A DNA stretch of 24,837 nucleotides from CAYQZD01 sp964421875 (GTDB lineage Bacteria > Electryoneota > Tariuqbacteria > Tariuqbacterales > Tariuqbacteraceae), in the NCBI GenBank assembly GCA_964421875.1, contig CAYQZD010000053.1:1-24837 (forward strand). The letters run 5' to 3'. The notes beneath the pieces were generated by a model, which saw only the letters and a list, made by a program, of their open reading frames with translations, was not told the DNA's origin and did no database searches. Within the stretch, counting starts at the first letter, position 1. The number at the start of each line of letters is the position of its first letter. The position numbers were made by a program, and so were the translations under genes. Positions 7,409 to 14,990 of this stretch are shown here, piece after piece.

Positions 7409-9001
7409 ATGTATAGGATTATAGTGTCATTAATCATCGCTGGATTGACAATTATCAGCGCCTTAGCCAATGTGTTACGCGTCCCCACCCAGTACCCTAC
7501 CATTCAGGCGGGGATAAATGCTGCAGTGGACGGGGATACGGTGCTTGTTGCTGTAAGAACATACACCGGCGAAGGTAATAGAAACCTGGATTTCATCGGC
7601 AAATCAATAGTGTTAAAATCAGAGAGCGGCCCGGAAACCTGCAGCATAATTGGCGGAAACTCCAACTATTCCTGTTTCAATTTTCATTGTAACGAAGACA
7701 GCAACTCTATCGTTGAGGGATTCACCATCACCGATTTCCGGGTGGAACAGAGTGGCGCCGGTATTCGATGCATACATTCAAGTCCCACTTTCAAACACTG
7801 CATAATCGCTGATAATGAAGCATATCAAGATATGTTTTGGTATTACGATGGTGGTGGTGTTTACGCTTTAAATAGTAGTCCTATTTTTATCCGGTGTACA
7901 TTTTACAACAATAGAGGAAATCGTGGAGGAGGAGTTTTTGCTGAAAACTCCGACTTTGTGGTAAATAGCTGTATTTTCGTTGATAATGAATCAAACATAG
8001 GTTGAGTGCCGCAGGGCAGTGGGATCTACTGCTCATCAGGTAATCCAGTCATTATTCATTCCGACTTTTACCATGTGTATAGCGATTTATACGGCAATGG
8101 TATTCCCCCTGATGCCGGTATTCTCAGCCGCGTCAATGCTAATGGAGATTCATGCGATAATTACTTTAATATTTTTTGTGAATCCTGTATGATTGACCCG
8201 AGAAACGGGAATTTCAACCTAACCGCACTTTCACCCTGCATCGACGCCGGTTCTCCAACACTTCCGCGAGATCCTGACAATACCATAGCGGATATTGGAG
8301 CGTTGTATTTCGAGCAACCGCTGATTGACATAAGACTATTTCCCCATAATCCGCCTATTTATGTTCCAATCGGCGGAGGAACATTCAGCTTCGAGGCTGA
8401 ACTTGAAAACAGAACCGGTGCGGCGGTTACCATCGATATCTGGACTGAAGTTCGCTTACCCAGAGGAAGCATTATTAGCCCGGTGATTCTACGGCAAAAC
8501 CTCACGATTCCGGCAGATTCGGTTTTCACCCGTAACGTCACACAATATGTGCCCGGCAGTGCGCCTAATGGGAATTATAACTATATAGGCAGCGTCGGAA
8601 TCTACCCCGATTCGGTCTTCAACCAAGACCGTTTTTATTTCGCGAAACTCTATGGCTATTCTGAATCGAATCATAACCTTGGCTGGACTGCCTATTGCTG
8701 TTGCGATTGTGAAAAATCACAAATCACAAATCAACAATCACAAATCGTAAATATAGAAGTTTCCCCTAACCCCTTCAACGCCTCCACTGTTGCGAGATTC
8801 GAGATGCGGGATGCGAGTCAAGTCAAACTGGCAATCTACGACATCGTCGGACGGGAAGCGGCGGTTCTCGCCGAAGGTTTCTACCCCGCCGGAGAGCATC
8901 AGGCGGTATGGGATGCGTCGGGGATGGCGAGCGGGGTGTATTTCGCGCGCCTGCAGGCGGGGAGTGCAGTTCGAACGCAAAAGCTGCTACTCTTGAAGTA
9001 G
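7409..9001 (+). CDS. Secreted right-handed beta-helix protein with in-frame UGA (candidate recoded gene)
   Basis: ATG at 7409 is preferred over GTG 7403 because MYRIIVSLIIAGLTIISALA aligns residue by residue with the signal peptide of the gene at 635; AGAGGTG lies just upstream. After VLRVPTQYPTIQAGINAAVDGDTVLV come beta-helix rungs (GAGIRC, GGGVYA, GGVFA). Codon 199 is TGA (8003-8005), one codon from the position in the first paralogue. The frame continues without break to TAG at 9001: GSGIYC, SPCIDAGS, Ig-like module (about 308-440), type B linker and sorting domain (about 451-530). Readthrough gives 530 residues; termination gives a 198-residue secreted beta-helix. The final-rung pattern (SCIFVDN...GSGIYCSSGNP) is that of choice-of-anchor-type secreted proteins. 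No enzyme motif is seen; binding of sugars or surfaces is only a guess. Confidence 0.8.
8003..8032 (+). promoter_or_regulatory. In-frame UGA with downstream hairpin, SECIS-like recoding element, copy 2
   Basis: TGA at 8003-8005, then 15 nt, then GCAGT (8016-8020), loop GGGATCT (8021-8027), ACTGC (8028-8032). The 17-nt hairpin is identical to copy 1 although the 15 nt before it and the bases after it differ. The spacing is exactly one codon shorter than in copies 1 and 3. Confidence 0.6.
8712..8823 (+). repeat. Heptanucleotide repeats, word types B + E
   Basis: AATC-type words end at 8718, 8725, 8732, 8739 and 8746 (linker KSQITNQQSQI). CGAG or CGGG occurs at 8793, 8800, 8807 and 8814 (sorting-domain start ARFEMRDASQ). 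The period is 7 nt throughout. Confidence 0.85.
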
Positions 9002-9035
9002 GACTAGCGAATCTGTAAAAAATCTGAGGTCGAAA

Positions 9036-10889
9036 GTGAAACCATTCTATTACCTTTTTTTGACAATGTTTTTTCTCCCGGTTCAGGGATTTGCCCAGCA
9101 ACACTATATCGATACGCTCTGGACCAGAACTATGGGCGATAATACCATTAACATCATTTACTGCATCGAAGAAACCTATGACGGATGCTATGTCTCCGTC
9201 GGAGAAACGGGATTGGCGACCGGTCCCTATCGCAGGGATGTGTATCTGGTGAAAACCAGCCCCAATGGAGACACCCTCTGGACCAGCACTTTCGGCGGAA
9301 CGGATAACGATATGGGATTCTACGTCCAGGAGACCTCCGACAGCGGTTTAGTCATTTCGGGATACACCGCCTCCTATGGAGCGGGCTCCTATGACGTCTA
9401 TATCCTGCGCACCGACTCTTTAGGCAGGTTGATGTGGACTAGTGTCTATGGATTTCCCTCTTATGACCGAGGCAGGTGCATTCAAGAGACCCGGGACGGC
9501 GGCTATATTGTGGTGGGGGACGCTCATTCACAGTATCAGATGTATATGTTGAAACTGGACGCTTCAGGTGATACGGTATGGACCCGGTTATTGGGTAGGT
9601 CTAATGATACGGAAAGGGGTTTCTGCGTACGCCAGCTTCAGGATGAAGGATATATCATCACCGGTTACGCTACCCGCGGAGGCCAGTCTAACGGATTGTT
9701 CATTATGCGGACCGATGCCTCGGGTGACACTCTCTGGATGAGATATTACAGTGGGAATGTCTCCAGCGAGGGCAGGTGGATAGAACCGACTGGGGACGGC
9801 AATTACATCGCCGTTGGTACTTTCCGATTGAACAGTCTCGACAATTCACAGGTTTACCTTCTTAAAATTAATTCCAATGGAAATTTGCTCTGGTCGAAAA
9901 AATACGCCCTCGAAGATTTCAACTACGGTTACTGTGTCAAACCGACTCCGGACGGAGGGTACATAATCTGCGGAGGAACCAGCTCGGATTGGGGCGATAT
10001 CGACAGAGCTCTGATAATAAGGACCGACGGGAACGGTAACAAGCTATGGACCCGCACTCTGGAACCCGGTCGGGAAAACAACGCATACTGCCTCGACCTC
10101 ACCAGTGACGGAAATTATGTCATCGGGGGCTATTCATATTTCAGCGGGTCTATTGAGGACTTTATGTGGGCAAAACTGTCGGAACCGCAGACCATCGCGC
10201 CCATCACCACTTCTCAGTTTCCGCTTCGTCTCTCCCCCAACGGCGGCAGGTTCAGCTTCAACCTTGCCATTGCCAATAACAGCGTGAATCCTCTCAGCGT
10301 GGATTTATGCCTCAGTGTCACTCACCAGACCACAGGTTTTTCCTATCCGCTTTACACCCGCTCCAGAGTGCCTTTGCCGATTGGAGGTTATTATAACCGC
10401 CGGGATATTTGGCTTAATGTGCCGGGGGCGGCGCCAGCGGGGTATTACTATCTGAATTGCAGCTTATGTGAGAGCGGAACCTGGCGTTTGGCAGGAGAAG
10501 ATTGTATAAAATTCGAGAAAAGAGCGTTTGCAGATTCAGAATCAACCTCGCCGGGAGGATGGGGAATTATCGGTATGGAGGATTTTCCTGTAGCTGACAC
10601 CCTCCCAAAATTCTTAGTTCCCAGTTCTCAGTTCTCGGTTTTCAATTCCTCCCCCAATCCCTTCAACCCGGAAACAGCTCTCAGCTACCAGCTGCAAGCT
10701 GCCAGTAATGTAGAACTCGCCATCTACGACATCGCGGGGCGGGAAGTGGCGGTGCTCGCCGAGGGCTTCTATCCCACCGGAACGCATCAAGCTGTCTGGG
10801 ACGCTTCCTCGATGGCGAGCGGAGTGTATTTTGCGCGCCTTCAGGTAGGGGATGAAGTCGCAACCACCAAGCTGCTGCTGGTGAAGTAA
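9036..10889 (+). CDS. Secreted seven-repeat propeller-like protein with diverged Ig-like module and sorting domain
   Basis: GTG start with GAGGT (9026-9030) 5 nt upstream. Signal peptide residues 1-20 (MKPFYYLFLTMFFLPVQGFA). Residues about 22-385 contain seven repeats around xDGGYIxxGxT...DxYLLKxDxxGDTLWTRxxG (the copies read DGCY, DSGL, DGGY, DEGY, DGNY, DGGY, DGNY), again suggesting a seven-bladed propeller. The Ig-like module (about 388-520) is clearly diverged from its neighbours: LRLSPNGGRFSFNLAIANNS, no YGWDD ending, and extra Cys residues. The linker uses a third word family. The sorting domain (about 530-617) is close to the others and ends LLLVK. It lies 34 nt after the preceding stop, so it may be co-transcribed with the beta-helix gene. 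A good terminator follows. The ligand is unknown. Confidence 0.88.
   Translation: MKPFYYLFLTMFFLPVQGFAQQHYIDTLWTRTMGDNTINIIYCIEETYDGCYVSVGETGLATGPYRRDVYLVKTSPNGDTLWTSTFGGTDNDMGFYVQETSDSGLVISGYTASYGAGSYDVYILRTDSLGRLMWTSVYGFPSYDRGRCIQETRDGGYIVVGDAHSQYQMYMLKLDASGDTVWTRLLGRSNDTERGFCVRQLQDEGYIITGYATRGGQSNGLFIMRTDASGDTLWMRYYSGNVSSEGRWIEPTGDGNYIAVGTFRLNSLDNSQVYLLKINSNGNLLWSKKYALEDFNYGYCVKPTPDGGYIICGGTSSDWGDIDRALIIRTDGNGNKLWTRTLEPGRENNAYCLDLTSDGNYVIGGYSYFSGSIEDFMWAKLSEPQTIAPITTSQFPLRLSPNGGRFSFNLAIANNSVNPLSVDLCLSVTHQTTGFSYPLYTRSRVPLPIGGYYNRRDIWLNVPGAAPAGYYYLNCSLCESGTWRLAGEDCIKFEKRAFADSESTSPGGWGIIGMEDFPVADTLPKFLVPSSQFSVFNSSPNPFNPETALSYQLQAASNVELAIYDIAGREVAVLAEGFYPTGTHQAVWDASSMASGVYFARLQVGDEVATTKLLLVK
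10616..10710 (+). repeat. Heptanucleotide repeats, word types C + D
   Basis: AGTTC words start at 10616, 10623 and 10630 with a decayed GGTTT at 10637 (linker VPSSQFSVFN), a family not used elsewhere in the window. AGCT occurs at 10676, 10683, 10690 and 10697 and AGTA at 10704 (LSYQLQAASN). Confidence 0.8.
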
Positions 10890-10917
10890 GTCTCGAATCC
10901 CAAGTTTCGAATTCTTT

Positions 10918-10944
10918 AGCCCCGTTCGGGCGGGGCTTTTTTTT
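10918..10944 (+). terminator. Intrinsic terminator after the second propeller gene
   Basis: Stem AGCCCCG (10918-10924) and CGGGGCT (10931-10937), loop TTCGGG, running into eight T. It closes the first gene cluster. Confidence 0.92.
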
Positions 10945-10958
10945 CAAGTGGATTATTT

Positions 10959-10987
10959 TTGACATTGAGAATATTTTTCACTATCAT
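10959..10987 (+). promoter_or_regulatory. Sigma70-type promoter for the gene at 11279
   Basis: TTGACA (10959-10964), 17-nt spacer, TATCAT (10982-10987), directly after a terminator. The start would leave an untranslated leader of about 285 nt. The 10945-11278 gap has no gene; it holds this promoter and the leader described next. Confidence 0.65.
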
Positions 10988-11176
10988 TCGAAAAACAACG
11001 GTTTCTCCACTCAGGCTCTTCTACCCATGTTTTAACTAAGATATTGTAACATAAGTTTTTCAACAAGATTTATTTCGAGTAATATGATTTAATAATTGTC
11101 TACGGGCGGGAAAAAACAAAATAATCATTATCTCAATACTCAGTATAATCATCATCGCCATTAACAGACTGTCAAT

Positions 11177-11259
11177 AGATGGATTCTCTTCGCGACCATC
11201 CACAACCTGCATTAGAAAAATTGTATCGCGTGATGCGCCGCCAATATTTTCAAAGTAAC
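11177..11259 (+). promoter_or_regulatory. Leader block shared with the OPT transporter leader
   Basis: The stretch from AGATGGATTCTCTTCGCGA (11177) to TTTTCAAAGTAAC (11259) resembles 14853-14938 upstream of the OPT gene. The best-kept part is CGCGTGATGCGCCGCC, four free bases, then TTTTCAAAGTAA (11227-11258), with the same internal spacing in both. TGGAT (11180-11184) and ATCCA (11198-11202) can pair. The role is unknown; a structured RNA or a protein site are the main options. Confidence 0.45.
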
Positions 11260-11278
11260 AATTTTAGGAGGAACCGTT

Positions 11279-12613
11279 ATGAAAAAATCTTTATTAATCG
11301 CGGTTTTGATTTTCAGCCTGTTCATCACATTTTCGGTTTTCGCGGCTGATAATCAGTATTCATCATCAAATCAAGCCGAGAATCCCACGGGGATACCTTA
11401 TTCCGGTGGGCTTGACGAAATCGCCTCACCAGCATCCTACAGCACGGATGAACTGGTTGAGGAGACATTCGGTTCATGGAGCGAGGTCTGGAGCTGTAAT
11501 GACGGGAGTCGAGGGAATATTTTTTATGTGGACAGCACGGTTAATCTACATGAGCATCGTCTGCACATAGAATTCGTCACCGCTCAATCCGTCTGCTTTT
11601 TCGTTTACCAAGGTGTTGCCTTACATGGCAGCTATACTCTAATCGATTCCGTGAGTTTTCCCAGCGCCGGTCCCGGCAACCAGTTCTATTCATCGGGCGT
11701 CCGGGATGTAGAACTCACGCAGGGTTTTTACTACTTAATCGGAACTGCCTGGCCAATTGGCGCCACATATGCCCGCGGCGGCCCGACTCCGCCTGTCCCC
11801 TGCTCTTTCGGCAACTTGAGTATTGCGGTTCCCCTGACAGTAACCGGTCCGTACCCACTGACGCAGTCGATAACTTTCACCAATACCTACATGTGTCCGG
11901 CTTATCATCAGGTCATAGTAACCGGCACGTTAGCAGCTCTTTCGCTTACACTGACGCCAATTAATCCGCCCATTATCATCCCCGCCGGCGGCGGCAACTT
12001 CGTCTTCGACGCCTCCATCGTAAACACTACCAACGCTGCCGTCAATTTCGACGCCTGGACCGAAGTTATTCTCCCTAATAGCGTAGTCTACGGTCCCCTT
12101 ATCGAGCGATTCGGACTCTCGATACCAGGTAACGCCACTATTATGCGCCAGCTCACCCAGGCAGTCCCCGGAATAGCGCCTGCGGGAAATTACGAGATGG
12201 TGGGCAATGTGAGGGTTCTGCCCGATTCCATTGTCGTTTCCAGTAGTTTTCCCTTCACCAAACTCGCCGGAGAGGACGCGCCCACTCACAACCAAGGCTG
12301 GTCCTGCTACGGCTGGGACGATGAAAAATCACAAATCGAAAATCATAAATCACAAATCACAAATCTTGCCGCCTCCCCCAATCCCTTCAACGCTTCCACA
12401 GTCGCGAGATTCGAGATGCGGGATGCAAGTCAAGTCAAACTGGCAATCTACGACATCGCCGGCCGCAAGATCGCCGTCCTCGCCGAGGGCTTCTATCAAG
12501 CGGGAACGCATCAAGCGGTATGGGACGCATCTTCGATGGCGAGCGGAGTGTATTTTGCGCGCCTTCAGGTAGGGGATGAAGTCGCAACCGCGAAGCTGCT
12601 GCTGGTGAAGTAA
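11279..12613 (+). CDS. Secreted protein, unassigned beta-rich N-terminal domain + Ig-like module + sorting domain
   Basis: ATG follows AGGAGG (11266-11271). Signal peptide residues 1-23 (MKKSLLIAVLIFSLFITFSVFA). Residues about 24-218 are rich in aromatic and beta-forming residues (WSEVWSCNDGSRGNIFYVDS, HRLHIEFV, FFVYQG, FYYLIGTAWP) and look like a beta-sandwich; I do not recognise the family. The Ig-like module (about 221-345, LTLTPINPPIIIPAGGGNF to GWSCYGWDD) is almost the same as in the next gene, 13040-14572. The type B linker and sorting domain (about 362-444) follow. It is transcribed alone, between its own promoter (10959) and terminator (12641). No catalytic motif is evident; carbohydrate or surface binding is possible but unsupported. 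Confidence 0.88.
   Translation: MKKSLLIAVLIFSLFITFSVFAADNQYSSSNQAENPTGIPYSGGLDEIASPASYSTDELVEETFGSWSEVWSCNDGSRGNIFYVDSTVNLHEHRLHIEFVTAQSVCFFVYQGVALHGSYTLIDSVSFPSAGPGNQFYSSGVRDVELTQGFYYLIGTAWPIGATYARGGPTPPVPCSFGNLSIAVPLTVTGPYPLTQSITFTNTYMCPAYHQVIVTGTLAALSLTLTPINPPIIIPAGGGNFVFDASIVNTTNAAVNFDAWTEVILPNSVVYGPLIERFGLSIPGNATIMRQLTQAVPGIAPAGNYEMVGNVRVLPDSIVVSSSFPFTKLAGEDAPTHNQGWSCYGWDDEKSQIENHKSQITNLAASPNPFNASTVARFEMRDASQVKLAIYDIAGRKIAVLAEGFYQAGTHQAVWDASSMASGVYFARLQVGDEVATAKLLLVK
12324..12432 (+). repeat. Heptanucleotide repeats, word types B + E
   Basis: AATC words end at 12330, 12337, 12344, 12351, 12358 and 12365. The block is the same as at 294 and 14283. The second block has CGAG at 12405 and 12412, CGGG at 12419 and CAAG at 12426. 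So the linker matches genes 1 and 7 while the sorting-domain start matches the genes at 5515 and 7409. Confidence 0.85.
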
Positions 12614-12640
12614 GCTTCAAGTTTCAGGTCTTGATTCAAA

Positions 12641-12668
12641 AGCCCTCGTGAATGAGGGCTTTTTTTTT
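12641..12668 (+). terminator. Intrinsic terminator
   Basis: Stem AGCCCTC (12641-12647) and GAGGGCT (12654-12660), loop GTGAAT, followed by a run of nine T including the last stem base. Confidence 0.92.
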
Positions 12669-12677
12669 AAGTTTTTC

Positions 12678-12706
12678 TTGACAAATTGAGATTATTTTCC
12701 TATCTA
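12678..12706 (+). promoter_or_regulatory. Sigma70-type promoter for the gene at 13040
   Basis: TTGACA (12678-12683), 17-nt spacer, TATCTA (12701-12706). As at 10959 it sits about 10-15 nt after a terminator T-run and leaves a leader of over 300 nt. Confidence 0.6.
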
Positions 12707-12749
12707 TTAAGTAGGTGCGCCCTCCATGATGGACTTCATCCCATAGGTA

Positions 12750-12946
12750 AATCGCTGATTGCTGAAAAATGCTGTTTCTTATTAATCCCTTAGCATACTG
12801 AGTTTAATACCCGGATTCAGTGTTATCCGCTTGAAATATTCAACCAAAGGGTGAGTGGTTTATTTCTGTGTTTGATAATATAGAATTGTATGATGTGGAC
12901 TCAAATGTCAGTTTTAATTGAATATGAATTTGCGTAATCAGCGATT
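12750..12946 (+). promoter_or_regulatory. Long-range inverted repeat in the leader of the gene at 13040
   Basis: AATCGCTGATT (12750-12760) and AATCAGCGATT (12936-12946) are perfect 11-bp inverted copies enclosing about 175 nt; a G-U and a G-C pair can extend the stem inwards. It may close a folded leader RNA. The rest of 12669-13039 is AT-rich with no gene that I can support. Confidence 0.4.
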
Positions 12947-13039
12947 CTAAAAATCTTCACAAAGAATCCGGATTCTCTTATTCGCTTCATTAGCCTTATC
13001 AATAAAACTTATCACAAATCAAGTATTTTGGAGTAAACT

Positions 13040-14572
13040 ATGAAGCGTTTCTTAGTCACAATTGCCGCCCTGTCCTTTGTCGCAGCTATCGCAACTGGTG
13101 GATTGTTCGACTCCACCCTCGACCGGTCGGAAACTCCGGCGCCGGTTGCTCCGGTGGAAACATTCAAATCCCCCGGCGGCGGAACACACAATCCGGTGGA
13201 CAGCACCTTCGGGCCGCTACATGCGCCCACATTGCGGATGCAGTTCGACGACCCGGTTCCCAATCACAATATGGGGATCGCCTCGGACGGGCAGTACTAT
13301 TATACAGTCTGCGGAGGGCAGTCCGCTAACGGAAGACTTGCAAAGTACGACCTGCAGGGCAATCCCGTTGGAACGACTCCCTGCCCGTTGGATTTCAGGA
13401 GCATCGTGTATAACAACGCCGACGGGTTGTTCTACGTCTCTGTTTATACCGGGGATGTTTACAGAATCACCGATGTAAGCACCGGCACCTACGTAATGAT
13501 GTATGATAACCTTCTGCAAAATTCACAGGCTTCGATGGGAATAAGCTGGGACGGGCAGTACATCTACGACAATCACAACGGTACTGTCCGCGTCATCAAT
13601 CTTTCCACCGGAACCATCGTGAATACTATGACCGGCTTCTCCTGCGGGTCGGGTTCGTCGTCAGGCGGTGATGTGGTGGTTGCCGACCCGGATTATCTCT
13701 ATACCGTCAACACTTCCGCTATGACTATTTATGTCTACGATCATAGCGGAACGCCGGTGACAAGCTATCCTTACTCGCAAGGAAACTACGGTTTCTCAAT
13801 GTCATTTATCATCGGCGATATCTGGATGGCGCGGGACGGGAATTATGGCACCGGTACCTGGTACGCCCATAATGTCCGGGACTTCATACTCTCATCGCTG
13901 AACCTCACCCTGACGCCCCATAACCCGCCTCTTGTCATTCCCGCCGGAGGGGGCAACTTCGTTTTCGACGCCTCCATCGTAAATACTACCAACGCTGCTG
14001 TCAATTTCGACGCCTGGACCGAAGTCGTTCTTCCCAACGGCGCAGTTTATGGTCCCCTCATCGAGCGCCTCGGACTCTCAATTCCCGGCAGTGCTACTAT
14101 TATGCGCCAGATTACGCAGGTAGTCCCCGGCGGTGCGCCTGCGGGAAATTACGAGTATGTAGGTAAAGTGAGGACGTTGCCAGATTGCACCGTCGTTTCC
14201 AGCAGTTTCCCCTTCACCAAACTCGCCGGAGAGGACGCGCCCACTCACAACCAAGGCTGGTCCTGCTACGGCTGGGACGATGAAAAATCACAAATCGAAA
14301 ATCATAAATCACAAATCACAAATCTTGCCGCCTCCCCCAACCCCTTCAACCCGGAAACTGCTCTCAGCTACCAGCTGCAAGCTGCAAGTGATGTGACGCT
14401 GGCAATCTACGACATCGCCGGCCGCAAAATCGCCGTCCTCGCCGAAGGATACTACCCCGCTGGAACGCATCAGGCGGTCTGGGACGCATCCTCGATGCCC
14501 AGCGGAGTCTATTTCGCGCGGCTGCAGACGGACGGAATGGTTCAAACGCAGAAACTGTTGCTGGTGAAATAA
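13040..14572 (+). CDS. Secreted propeller-like protein + Ig-like module + sorting domain
   Basis: ATG follows GGAG (13030-13033). Signal peptide residues 1-20 (MKRFLVTIAALSFVAAIATG). Residues about 65-285 carry repeated beta-propeller-like strands (GIASDGQYYYTVCGG, LFYVSVYTGDVYRI, GISWDGQYIYDNHNGTVRVINL, LYTVNTSAMTIYVYD). These resemble YVTN/PQQ-type propellers in style but follow a different pattern from the genes at 5515 and 9036. The Ig-like module (about 290-412) is nearly identical to that of the preceding gene, pointing to a recent duplication or conversion. The type B linker and sorting domain (about 430-510, ending LLLVK TAA) follow. A terminator directly follows. It is probably monocistronic. 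No enzymatic residues can be pointed to. Confidence 0.88.
   Translation: MKRFLVTIAALSFVAAIATGGLFDSTLDRSETPAPVAPVETFKSPGGGTHNPVDSTFGPLHAPTLRMQFDDPVPNHNMGIASDGQYYYTVCGGQSANGRLAKYDLQGNPVGTTPCPLDFRSIVYNNADGLFYVSVYTGDVYRITDVSTGTYVMMYDNLLQNSQASMGISWDGQYIYDNHNGTVRVINLSTGTIVNTMTGFSCGSGSSSGGDVVVADPDYLYTVNTSAMTIYVYDHSGTPVTSYPYSQGNYGFSMSFIIGDIWMARDGNYGTGTWYAHNVRDFILSSLNLTLTPHNPPLVIPAGGGNFVFDASIVNTTNAAVNFDAWTEVVLPNGAVYGPLIERLGLSIPGSATIMRQITQVVPGGAPAGNYEYVGKVRTLPDCTVVSSSFPFTKLAGEDAPTHNQGWSCYGWDDEKSQIENHKSQITNLAASPNPFNPETALSYQLQAASDVTLAIYDIAGRKIAVLAEGYYPAGTHQAVWDASSMPSGVYFARLQTDGMVQTQKLLLVK
14283..14393 (+). repeat. Heptanucleotide repeats, word types B + D
   Basis: AATC words end at 14289, 14296, 14303, 14310, 14317 and 14324. 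The second block has TGCT at 14359, AGCT at 14366, 14373 and 14380 and AGTG at 14387. Linker block identical to 12324; second block of the other family (D). Confidence 0.85.
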
Positions 14573-14604
14573 GTCTCAGGTCTCAAAGCTCGAATTTTGA
14601 GTTT

Positions 14605-14635
14605 AAAGGCTGGTCCGAAGGATCAGCCTTTTTTT
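14605..14635 (+). terminator. Intrinsic terminator
   Basis: Stem AAAGGCTG (14605-14612) with CAGCCTTT (14624-14631), extended inwards by GTCC/GGAT-type pairs to a GAA loop, and a T-run to 14635. Confidence 0.9.
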
Positions 14636-14751
14636 ATAGGTCAGGAGGATTTACCGCTAAAGTGAATATCCGGCGAAATTCCTCTATGTGAAAATTTTAT
14701 CGACAAATAATTTGCAATTTATCTCTGTATATATTTACCTTAAAACTACGG

Positions 14752-14938
14752 TAGCGTTAACACGCGAGCCGCAGATCTTCATAATTCGTTATGCGAAGTC
14801 GCGATAGAAATCCTCGCATGAGGGTTTACTTGGTAACGCTGAAAACCATCACAGATGGTCTCTTCCGCGAAGTATCGCAAAGCATAAAACGAAAATTATC
14901 GGCTCGCGTAATGACGCCGCCGCTGTTTTCAAAGTAAA
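14752..14938 (+). promoter_or_regulatory. Structured leader upstream of the OPT transporter (candidate regulatory RNA)
   Basis: A closing stem ACGCGAGCCG (14762-14771) / CGGCTCGCGT (14900-14909), with weaker outer pairing GCGTTA/TGACGC, encloses three small hairpins: CTTCATAA-TTCG-TTAT..GAAG (14777-14799, UUCG loop), ATCCTC-GCAT-GAGGGT (14810-14825) and ACCATC-ACA-GATGGT (14845-14859). The result is a multibranch fold. It is followed by GCCGCC..TTTTCAAAGTAA (14916-14937), also found before 11279. I do not recognise a known riboswitch consensus. The 14636-14990 gap holds nothing else that I can support. Confidence 0.5.
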
Positions 14939-14990
14939 CCTAATTTAAGAAAGTACAAATAATACAAAATTGAACTAATCTGGAGACAGA

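Noticed and set aside
1232..8005. TGA codons as assembly errors or simple pseudogenes
   Set aside because: Three loci carry the stop at an equivalent place with a common downstream hairpin, and no other frame disruption is seen in several hundred codons on either side.
14752..14938. Integron attC site or a known riboswitch (cobalamin, THF, c-di-GMP)
   Set aside because: The long inverted repeat and GTTAAC-like edge suggested attC, but the core pairs do not fit. None of the riboswitch signature blocks I can recall is present.
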